Shown here piece after piece: positions 1 to 7,856 of a stretch of 19,557 nucleotides of DNA. The translations under genes and the position numbers were made by a program. Source of the stretch: Atkinsonella hypoxylon (taxonomy: Eukaryota > Ascomycota > Sordariomycetes > Hypocreales > Clavicipitaceae); assembly GCA_000729835.1 (NCBI GenBank), contig JFHB01000341.1, positions 1-19,557 of the forward strand. The letters run 5' to 3'. The notes beneath the pieces were generated by a model. That model was not told the DNA's origin. It made no database searches and saw only the letters and a program-made list of their open reading frames with translations. Numbering within the stretch: position 1 is the first letter of the stretch; every line of letters starts with the position of its first letter.

Positions 1-85
1 GCTTGCTAGTTGCCTGTTAGTTGCTCTATTACGTGACCCTAACTAGGTCTTATTACGTTGATTTTTAGTAGAGATATCGCTGTTA

Positions 86-127
86 CTAGATGCAAAACAT
101 CTAGAATCGACTAAGGCAAAGTTGCCT
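86..127. other. Paired hairpins in the LTR
   Basis: Two perfect inverted repeats stand next to each other: CTAGATG / CATCTAG (86-92 and 98-104, loop CAAAA), and AGGCAA / TTGCCT (114-119 and 122-127, two-base loop). The first is present in copy 2 at 10604-10622 and 17729-17747. In the copy 1 3' LTR (7257-7275) its left arm has one TG-to-TA change. The position is in the upstream part of the LTR, before the TATA-like box. The role is unknown: protein-binding sites or RNA or DNA secondary structure are all possible. Confidence 0.55.
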
Positions 128-339
128 AACCTATAGTTAACTTTAACTGCGATTTTCTCCACAACTAGCAGTGGTAGAAATTCAAGAAGTATACTATTCA
201 AAAGCTAAGAATTAGGGCTATCTAATAGTATAATTGTTGGATAGAGTTGCTTATAAGGGTTGCTTGTTATTAGTGGAATTTGTTAAATTATGCACGTAGG
301 CGTCTCGTTTGTATAGCTATAAGTCGATTTTTTTGTTTT

Positions 340-346
340 TATATAG
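340..346 (+). promoter_or_regulatory. TATA-like box in the copia LTR
   Basis: TATATAG follows a T-rich run and precedes the block TAAATCTTTTTGCGG, which is identical in all four LTRs. The equivalents are at 7511-7517, 10858-10864 and 17983-17989. It is the only TATA-like sequence kept in a strongly conserved block of every LTR, so it is the best candidate for the element's core promoter. The transcription start, and so the U3/R border, cannot be fixed from sequence alone. Confidence 0.4.
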
Positions 347-584
347 TAAATCTTTTTGCGGAAATTATAAAGTAGCCTATAAGCCCCTTTTAGCAACTAT
401 AGCCTGCTAATATAGTTAGTAGGTCTATAAAGGACTAGAAAGATTTAAGATCCTACCCTTACTAACTTATTCGTTACAGCGCTCTTAATATAAAGATACT
501 ACTATTACAGTTATCTATTGCCTCTACGTGATCTAGTACTATACACTACAGCTTAATTTAGGCCGCTGCTGCTTCCACTACGTA

Positions 585-605
585 ATAATTGCTAGGAGCA
601 ATTAT
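585..605. other. Stem-loop near the 3' end of the LTR
   Basis: ATAATTGCT and AGCAATTAT form a perfect 9-bp inverted repeat around AGG. Copy 2 has the same structure with a 7-bp stem and AAG loop at 11102-11118 and 18227-18243. It lies about 65-70 bases before the LTR end, in what should be R/U5, so it would be present in the RNA. A role in 3'-end formation or in reverse transcription is possible but not shown. Confidence 0.45.
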
Positions 606-671
606 AGGTACTAAATATAAGAGACCACTACCCTCTTCTATCTAGTCCTGTAATCCCTATTATTTTCAATA

Positions 672-683
672 GGTTATAAGCCC
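672..683 (+). other. Primer-binding site, half-tRNA type (copia copy 1)
   Basis: GGTTATAAGCCC directly follows the LTR. In copy 2 the same site reads GGTTATGAGCCC, the complement of GGGCTCATAACC. That is the anticodon stem-loop of initiator methionine tRNA, with CAU in the loop. Drosophila copia is primed by a cleaved 5' half of initiator tRNA at this same region instead of the usual tRNA 3' end. Copy 1 carries one G-to-A change in TpG context that would weaken the pairing. Confidence 0.75.
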
Positions 684-1614
684 GGAAGACCTATCTGCAA
701 GCTGTTAGCCCGCTGAAAATCTACTATTGTGTACTATATTACCCACTAGAAGCTATATTAAGACCTGCGCTAGCAGCTATTACTGCTATTAGTAGCTTAC
801 TAGAAGCTATTAAGACCTACTGCACATACATCGCTAGCCACTATACTGGTGTTTTTATTCTGCCCACCCTGTGCCTCCTGCACTCTATACACCCTATGTA
901 TACACACTTTTAAAGCTATTCTTAATAGCTAGGTTCTATTGTTGCGCAACATTATTATATATACATCTACATACATTACATTTGCACTGCAAATCGTTTT
1001 ATTAGGCACTGCCTAATTAATTATTTCTATCGAGAAATAAGCTTAGCGCTGCACTGTATTGCTTATTGTTGTGCTGTTATCTTATATATTGTGCACCCTA
1101 TGCACCTCTGTTAGTAGCTATACTACAATTTGTAGTGCATGCCTAATAGCTCTTGTTGCTGTTAGATATTCCTATGTTTTCGGTCGCAGAATTAATTTAT
1201 GTAGTAATCCCACTGGTCGGGATTTTGAAGTAGGAATTAGCTAGATATCTCTAAATTAGCTGTGCCTAGGTCTCCACTAATTTGTTAGAACCTAATTAGA
1301 GAAGAATCTCCTAAATTTTTTAGCTAAAAATAGCTAGGACCTGTGTTTTATGCCTCTCGCGACCGCTTGTTAATCTAGTCTGCTATACAAATTATATATG
1401 TATATAGATTGCGATATAACGCAGCCTTTAGAGCCTGTTATACCTATTACAAAAGAAATTAGAGAAAAATCTCAGTATAATTTCTGAAGATATAGGGCAC
1501 TTCTAGCCTATATTTAGTAAGAATTATTACTATTATTTACTACTATTTCTACTGTAATTTAGCTATAATTAGCTATAAAAGAGCGTTAAATTAGCTACTT
1601 TTTAAACCCTTAAA
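672..1614 (+). other. Long untranslated leader of copia copy 1
   Basis: No credible gene lies here. This 0.94-kb stretch between the LTR and the gag start matches copy 2 at 11189-12115. It keeps more CpA and TpG than the coding part. Short inverted repeats kept in both copies lie at 914-930 (AGCTATT / AATAGCT), 1091-1105 (GTGCA / TGCAC) and 1122-1136 (ACTACAA / TTGTAGT); another is visible at 1321-1336 (TAGCTA, AAAA, TAGCTA). Such structures would suit packaging or dimerisation signals of the genomic RNA, but this is inference. The only open frame (1059-1244) begins with TTG and is not preserved in copy 2. Confidence 0.6.
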
Positions 1615-4600
1615 ATGGCACTAAAAGGAACAGGCAAGAGAAAGAGCATAAGCCCTAAAAGGGGTAGTAGTTCTAGTACACTAGCTAATCCAGCTGCTGC
1701 TACTAGCTTTCCTGGTCCAGCTAGATCCCCCCCTCAGCTAGTAGATTCCTCTTCTAATAAAGAAGATTATACAGCTAAAAAAGCTCTAAAAGAAGCTAGA
1801 TTAGCTTCTAAAAGAGTAGTATAAGTCTATAATGTTTAAGCTAATCTAAAAGCTCAAATAGATAAGCAACAAAAGACCCTAAATAGATTCATTAGGTATA
1901 GTAAAGCAAAATAAAGCTAAAATGAAGGTAATATAGCTAATTTACTAAGTAAATTAGATACTATAATTACATCTATAGGTAATCTCTCTATAGGGTCTCC
2001 CTCTAAGGTAGTAGATCCTATTACTTCTAAAAGAGCTTCTAAAGTCTCTTTTAAAGCCCCTAAACCTTCTAGTTCTAATAGTGCTACTTTTCTGCCTGCT
2101 TTTAATGAAGGCACTATAAAAGAGCTAAATAAGAAGGTCCACTCTATTCTAGAGGCTGCTAAGCTAAAAGGCCCTAAAAATTTTAAACAGTAGAAGCAAG
2201 CTTTAACTATTTAATTTAGGGCCCTAGGATTCCCTTAATTTATTAATAATTCTAGTATAGCTAGTACTTTAGTAGATTTAGAGCAAGCTATTATCCTTAT
2301 AATTATAAGAGATAGTTGCTAATCTGGACCTTAAGCTGCTATAAGCTGGCATAAGTCCCCTGTAGATACCTATAACGTTCTAGTTAGATAGTATTTGCAG
2401 AGTGCTGAAATTTAACGTAGTACGCTATATGCTAGTTATTACAGCTTATTGTTTTCGAACTATAAGGGATCTTTAGAGGCCTTTAATGCTGAATTTAATA
2501 ATTTACTAGCTAGATTACAGCTCTATAGTGTAGCTATTAATCCTATTGACTAGGTAAATTATTATATTAATGCTTTAAAGAAGACCTTCCCTAGCTAGGC
2601 TAAAAGGCAGCAATATTCTATTAGAGCTGCTAGAGCATAAGGTCTATCTGTAAAAATGCTGAATTTACAGTTCCTTATAGCTAACTTATTAGAAGAATAA
2701 AGAGATAAAAGCTCCTCTATATCTAAAGCTCTTAGTTATAAAGCTTCTAACTCTAATAGTTCTAATAATAAGGCTAATTAAGGAAATAATCCTCCTAATT
2801 AGAAGAAGAATTCCGATTCTAATTCTAATAATTCTAATGCCTCTAAAGAAAAAGATTAAGATAAAGCCTCTAAGAATAAGAAGAAGTAGAAGAGCTAAAG
2901 AAGAAGTAACAAAAACTCTAGGAATAAGGATAGAGAAGCTGCTTTTGCTATAGGTTGTTATAACCTATCTACTAGCAACCAGGATACTATAGATTCCGAT
3001 AGTAAATCTAGCAGTTCTAGTAGTAATAATTCTTACGATTTAGATACAGAATCCACTACTAGTAGTACTAGTACTACTAGTAATAATACCCCTTCTTTTA
3101 ACTATTCTAATAGAATAATTAAAAACTCCTTACTATACAATACAGGTTCTACCTGTTATATAGTTAACAATAAGGCATTTTTTAGGACTTTTAAGCCTAT
3201 AAAAAAGGGTAAAACCGCGCCTATTGCTACTAGAGGAGGTCCTATTTATCCTAAAGGACAGAGAACTGCTGTATTCTAGGTACTAGTTAGTATAAATCCA
3301 GCTAAATACAGGCCTTTAGCTCTAAAGGATGCTCTATATTGCCTAGGTTTAAATACCAACCTAATTAGTGGTCTAAAGCACTATTTAATAGGGGGCACTC
3401 TCCTTAGAAATCAGCTATTTCTAGCTGATAGAAGCTGCTATAGGCTTCTAAATCCCAAAAAGCATAGTTTCTTCCTACAGCTTAAGGGGCAAGAGACCCC
3501 TAGAGTATGTAAAAACCACGTAAATCTCTCTTATATAGGATTTAGTAGTTATAATGGCAATTATAATACTAGTTATCCTATAGAGGTTTAAATCCCTCAA
3601 CAGCCTAGTTTTAATCCAGAGGAATATAGCTAAATCGAGGAATTATCTAATTTTAAAGAAGATAATACCAATAACGATGCTATAGAGCTATTAGCCCTAG
3701 TTCCTAAACGGGCTCCTAGTTAGATTCCTTCTAATAACGGGGATTTAGAAGGTCTAAATCCTAAGTTGCTAGATATTAGAGGAAGTAGCTGTCTAGATCC
3801 CTTAAACGAGGCCCGTAGTTCTTAAGAGATCTAGCAAGATAGAGAGCAACAGGAAGCTAGCTCTAATGATAATTCTAGTAGTATAAATCCTACTGCTTCT
3901 TCTTCCTATAAGAAGCTCCTAAAATTAGCTGCTACTTAGCACGTTAGATTAGGGCATATAGGACTCCCTTTACTAAAGAAGACTGCTTTTATTACTAAAG
4001 GTATTCCTAATTTTATAAAAATCAAGGAAAAGGATTTTAACTGCCTAGCTTACAACTAAGCTAAAGCTGTTAGAAGACCTAGTAAGTATACTATTCCTAA
4101 CCCCCCTAGATGTTTAGATATTATAGAGGGAGATACCGTTAAAATAAAGCCTATACTGCACAATAAGAGGCCTCTAGTTCTTTTTCTAATTAATAGAAAA
4201 TCACGGTATAAGTGGTCTTTTAATCTAGCTAATAAAGAGGGTTCTACTCTCTATAGCTGTATTAAAGGTTTCTTTAAGGAGTTAAAGAACTAGTATAACT
4301 GCTACTCTAAACACCTTTATTTTAATAGTGGTATAGAAATTAATACTAGGTTGCAAGCTTAGCTATCTTCTAAAGGTATTTGCTTTAGCACCTCTTGCCC
4401 CTATATTTATAAACAGAATAGGCTAATAGAGAGAGCTATAAGGGTACTTCTAGACTGTTTGCGTGCTACCCTACAGTGGTTACAATTACCTCTATATCTA
4501 TAGTCTTATATCCTTCCTGCTATAGTGGATTTAGTTAATACTACTGCGAATAGTACTAAACTACTAAGTCCTAAACAGCTATATCTAGCTAATTTAGAGC

Positions 4601-6843
4601 CTTCTAAGACCTATAAGCCTAATTTTACTAAAATAAGGGCTATAGGCTCCTATTGCGAAGTTCTAATTCCTTTAGAACAACAATCTAGGTTGCAGAAGCT
4701 AGCTAAAAGAACTATTTCTAGTAGACTTTTAGCTACACTAGGTTCTAATGTATATCTAATATATATCCCCTTAAAACGAGCTGTTATAAAGACTAGTTTC
4801 GTTAAAATTATAGAAGGAATAGGTCCTATTTTATAGGGCATCCCTAAGGTTCCTATTGGTTCTATAGTGGATAATCCTTTAGAGAGAGAAATCGATAACT
4901 AGCAGCAATTAGTGGATAATTATACTCCTAAGTATCCTTATCCTAGTCATCTAGATATACCGAATTATCCACTAGAACCTGTAGAAAATCAAGCTCTTCT
5001 ACCAAGTAACTCTATAGAAGCTGTAGAGGCCCCTAAAGCCCCTATATCTATAGAAGCCCCTTAGGCTAATATAGAACCTATAGAAGCTAAAGCTGAATCT
5101 ATTGATGCTGATGCTATAGATCTAGATAGAGATATATTTTCCTTAATCAAGGATCTATGCTTTAAGGCAAGGACTAAAGCAGCTATTACTTCTAATAGTA
5201 ATAAGGATGAACTTCCTAACATATAGAAGCAAGCCCTAAAAAGCTCTGCTAAGCAGCATTAGATAGAAGCTACCTATAGCGAATTTAAGTAGCTATTAGC
5301 TGCTGGAACCTTCAAATTTATAGGGAAAGACTAAGTACCTAAGGACTAAAGAGTTCTAAAGAATAGGCTTGTTTATAGGCTTAAAAAGGATAAAGAAAAT
5401 AATCCTATTAAATATAAGGCCTGCCTTATTGCTAAGGGATTTATACAAATAGAAGGTTAAGACTATCTAGAGACCTTTGCTGCAACTAGTATTCCTCCTA
5501 GCTGGCGTATATTATTAGCTCTTATAGCTTTTAATAACTAGGAAGTTAAGTAAATCGATTTTATAGGGGCGTTTTTAAATAGCAAGCTAAAGGAAGCTAT
5601 TTATATAGAAATCCTAGATAGATTCATTGAATTTGCAGAAGCAACGCCATCAGTAGCTAAGCTACTAAAAAGCTGTAATTATAAGCCTTCTAAAGAGTAA
5701 GTAATTAAGCTAGAAAAATCTCTCTATAGTCTAAAACAAAGTCTTAGAGAATAGCAGTAAATTCTAATAGAATTATTTTAAAAGCATAGATTTAAACCCC
5801 TTATATTAGACCTAGCAGTCTTTTATAACCCAGCTACATCTACGTATATTGCTACTTACGTAGATAACTGTCTTCTAATTGGTCTAAATCTAAGCTATAT
5901 TAACTAGCTAAAGAAGCTATTACATAAAGCTTATCCAATAGAAGATAGGGGACCAGCAGAATTCTTTCTAGGTGTATAAATCACCTATAATAGGTCTAAA
6001 AGGTCTATTAAAATCCACTAATCTTAATATATCCTTGAAGCCCTAGAAAGATTCAAAATGCTAGATGCTAAGCCGGCTTCTATCCCTATACAGCTAGGGA
6101 TTCTAAAGTAACTAGTTATAAAACTTCTCTCTAAATCCGATTATAAGCTTTATTAGAGCATAATAGGTACTATAATGTACCTAATGTTGCTAACTAGGGC
6201 TGATATTGCTTTTTCCGTTTAGTAGCTATTAACCTTCCTAGCTAAGCCCTATATAGAGCACCTAAATGCCTCGAAGCACCTCCTAAGGTACTTAAGTAGT
6301 ACTAGAAGCTTTGCTATTATTTATAAGCGATCTAGTCTACACCCTTTAGCAGGGTCTTCCTCTAAAAAGTCTTCTAAAGCTTCTAATAGTTCTATTAGTT
6401 GTAAAGAAGTACTTAAGACCCTCCTTAGTTATTGCAATAGCGATTTTGCTGGTAATAAAGTCTCTTCTAAATCGACCTATGTTTATCTATATAAGCTAGC
6501 TAGTGGACCTATTAGCTAGAAATCGAAGAAAGCTAGTACTATTGCTCTTTCTACATTAGAAGCAGAATCTAATGTATTATCTAAAGCTATAAGGGAATTA
6601 GAGTAGCTCTACAGCCTTTTTAAGGAGATAAAGCTGCCTTTAACCCCTCCTATTCCTATTAGGTGTAATAATCAAGGTGCTATAGTTACTGCTTACAACC
6701 TAACGTTGTATAGTAGAACTAAGCATACCCTTTTGAAGTTTAACTACATTAGGGAAAAGATTCGTAAAGGTATAGCTAAGGTTAGTTATATTAATACAAA
6801 TTAGATGCCAGCAGAAGGCCTAACTCAGCCTCTTGCTATTTAA
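1615..6843 (+). pseudogene. RIP-inactivated copia Gag-Pol polyprotein, copy 1
   Basis: This single frame of 1,742 codons would encode structural Gag, protease, integrase, reverse transcriptase and RNase H. The ATG at 1615 begins MALKGTGKRKSISPKRG and aligns with copy 2; the end is the TAA at 6841. Start and end are in one frame, so damage is almost all substitution. The first stop is at codon 70 and dozens follow, all TAA or TAG. Gag occupies about codons 1-440, with a retrotransposon-gag core from about 182 to 362 and then a Ser/Asn/Lys-rich tail without a CCHC knuckle. The protease motif reads N-T-G-S near codon 509 (3139), Asp lost. The integrase zinc finger has His at 776 and 781 and Cys at 810, but the last Cys is Tyr (4051). 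The catalytic triad is Asp 840, Asn 904 (should be Asp), Glu 939. The reverse-transcriptase core lies about 5255-6000, its YVDD box reading YVDN (5857-5868). RNase H follows to the end. Confidence 0.93.
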
Positions 6844-7126
6844 AAGCATTAATAATTCATTAAGTTACTAGAGCTTTCTAGCTAGCTTATAAAAGCAACA
6901 AAAACACTTAAAAAATCGAAAAAGCAACGAAAAATAGTTAAAAATTGAAAACAACAAAAACAATCAATAACAACTAGTTATATTCAACTATAACTACCCT
7001 GGAATTGCTGAATTAGTTATGTTATTTAGTCCTGTTATTAGTACTATATTTCGTTAGTTAATTCTAACTTAGATATCCTTTAAAGGAGCTAAGTTGCGTG
7101 TAGAACTAGTTACTTCTCACATTTCT
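6844..7126 (+). other. 3' untranslated region of copia copy 1, A-rich
   Basis: There is no gene in this stretch between the pol stop and the polypurine tract. The first half (about 6890-6975) is a run of A-rich units interrupted by CG and GC (AAAAATCG, AAAGCAACG), a simple-sequence tract on the + strand. The second half matches copy 2 at about 17455-17609. Copy 2 has a longer A run and a 12-base tandem duplication here. Confidence 0.7.
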
Positions 7127-7134
7127 AGAGGGAG
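7127..7134 (+). other. Polypurine tract of copia copy 1
   Basis: AGAGGGAG lies immediately before the TG that opens the 3' LTR, the position where plus-strand DNA synthesis is primed in LTR retrotransposons. It is identical in copy 2 (17610-17617). The tract contains no CpA or TpG, so RIP could not alter it. Confidence 0.8.
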
Positions 7135-7639
7135 TGTTAAAAATAAGCTACCCTATATAGCCTATTTTTATGCTTACTAGTTGCCTGTTAGTTGCTCTAT
7201 TACGTGACCCTAACTAGGTCTTGTTACGTTGATTTTTAGTAGAGATATCGCTGTTACTAGATACAAAACATCTAGAATTAACTAAGGCAAAGTTGCCTAA
7301 CCTATAGTTAACTTTAACTGCGATTTTCTCTACAACTAGCAGTGGTAGAAATTCAAGAAGTATACTATTCGAAAGCTAAGAATTAGGGCTATCTAATGGT
7401 TTAATTGTTAGATAGAGTTGCTTATAAAGGTTGCTTATTATTAGTAGAATTTGTTAAATTGTGCACGTAGGCGTCTCGTTTGTATAGCTATAAGTCGATT
7501 TTTTTGTTTTTATATAGTAAATCTTTTTGCGGAAATTATAAAGTAGCCTATAAGCCCCTTTTAGCGACTACAGCCCGCCGATATAGTTAGTAGGTCTATA
7601 AGGGACTAGAAAGATTCGAGATCCTACTCTCACCAACTT
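7135..7639 (+). repeat. 3' LTR of copia copy 1, interrupted after ~505 bp
   Basis: It begins TGTTAAAAATAAG, as in both copy 2 LTRs, and follows the 5' LTR base for base apart from RIP-type changes. The match ends at CACCAACTT (7631-7639). The 5' LTR continues from there into ATTCGTTACAGCG (from about 459), while here an unrelated sequence begins. About 200 bases of LTR are therefore missing inside the window. The most likely cause is insertion of the gypsy element, which would put the rest of this LTR beyond the right edge. It contains a TATA-like box at 7511-7517. Confidence 0.9.
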
Positions 7640-7856
7640 TATTACGGGATAATCCTACAGACCCGCAGGTCACTAGTGCACGTAACCGCAATCATGTATA
7701 AGTAGTCAGAAGCAACGCTTAGGTAGTGAAATTAAACAATTAACAATTATTTACTAGAACATTATTATTAAATGCTCCTTATAGAAGCTCTTATAACTCC
7801 TCTTATAAATTATTATATAACCTATTAAATCTAACAACCTATAGTTATATCTAACA
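7640..7856 (+). repeat. Probable 5' LTR of the gypsy element (right border uncertain)
   Basis: The candidate start TATTACGGG would be TGTTACGGG before a TpG-to-TpA change. Two candidate ends, both CTAACA, lie at 7831-7836 and 7851-7856; either gives TGTTA/TAACA terminal repeats and a length of 197 or 217 bp, within the usual range for fungal gypsy LTRs. No tRNA-complementary primer site could be identified after either end. The first ~95 bases retain many CpA and TpG, unlike everything after about 7735. The matching 3' LTR is not in the window, so the borders cannot be confirmed. Confidence 0.45.

Larger units (their letters stand above)
1..671 (+). repeat. 5' LTR of copia copy 1 (first ~37 bp missing)
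   Basis: The sequence matches 7172-7639 and the two copy 2 LTRs (10493-11188 and 17618-18313). The end at 671 is set by the primer-binding site that follows immediately and by the target-site duplication that fixes the equivalent end of copy 2. The full length would be about 708 bp, against 696 bp in copy 2. Both copy 1 LTRs share an 11-base segment near position 12-22 that both copy 2 LTRs lack, so the two copies belong to slightly different sublineages. A TATA-like TATATAG lies at 340-346, and hairpins lie at 86-104, 114-127 and 585-605. The element ends in ATA, where CA would be expected before C-to-T mutation. Confidence 0.93.
1..7639 (+). mobile_element. Ty1/copia LTR retrotransposon, copy 1 (5' edge cut by the window, 3' LTR interrupted)
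   Basis: This is a copia-order element with the expected layout: LTR, primer-binding site, leader, one gag-pol frame in the order Gag, protease, integrase, reverse transcriptase, RNase H, then polypurine tract and LTR. Integrase upstream of reverse transcriptase distinguishes copia from gypsy. By comparison with 7135 onward, window position 1 corresponds to LTR base 38, so about 37 bases lie outside the window. The 3' LTR stops matching the 5' LTR after 7639, where the gypsy element starts. The reading frame is destroyed by nonsense changes of the RIP type rather than by indels. It is the outermost, and hence oldest, visible layer of the nest. Its full length would have been about 7.9 kb. Confidence 0.95.

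Noticed and set aside
1059..1244. Open frame of 61 codons with a hydrophobic start in the copy 1 leader
   Set aside because: It begins with TTG, and copy 2 has a deletion that breaks the same frame, so it is not a conserved gene.
1917..2114. Minus-strand open frame in copy 1, with a counterpart at 12412-12603 in copy 2
   Set aside because: It lies antisense to the Gag coding frame. Its openness and conservation follow from the plus-strand codons and the lack of CpA.
4525..4836. Open frame of 103 codons taken as a separate gene
   Set aside because: It begins with an internal GTG and is in register with gag-pol; it is a stop-free stretch of the integrase C-terminal part.
4650..4841. Minus-strand open frame in copy 1, with a counterpart at 15151-15342 in copy 2
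   Set aside because: It is an antisense shadow of the region after the integrase core, with no independent support.
1615..6843. Stop-codon reassignment (UAR read as Gln) as an explanation of the in-frame stops
   Set aside because: Many of the stops replace Trp codons, copies differ at the same sites in CA/TA and TG/TA fashion, and catalytic residues are lost by the same base changes. Mutation explains all of it.
6890..6975. A-rich interrupted repeats resembling an array
   Set aside because: The units are irregular, have no spacers, and are simple-sequence DNA in the copia 3' region, not a CRISPR or satellite array.
7644..7735. G+C-richer block as a fragment of a host gene
   Set aside because: It has no convincing open frame and lies exactly where the gypsy LTR is expected to begin.
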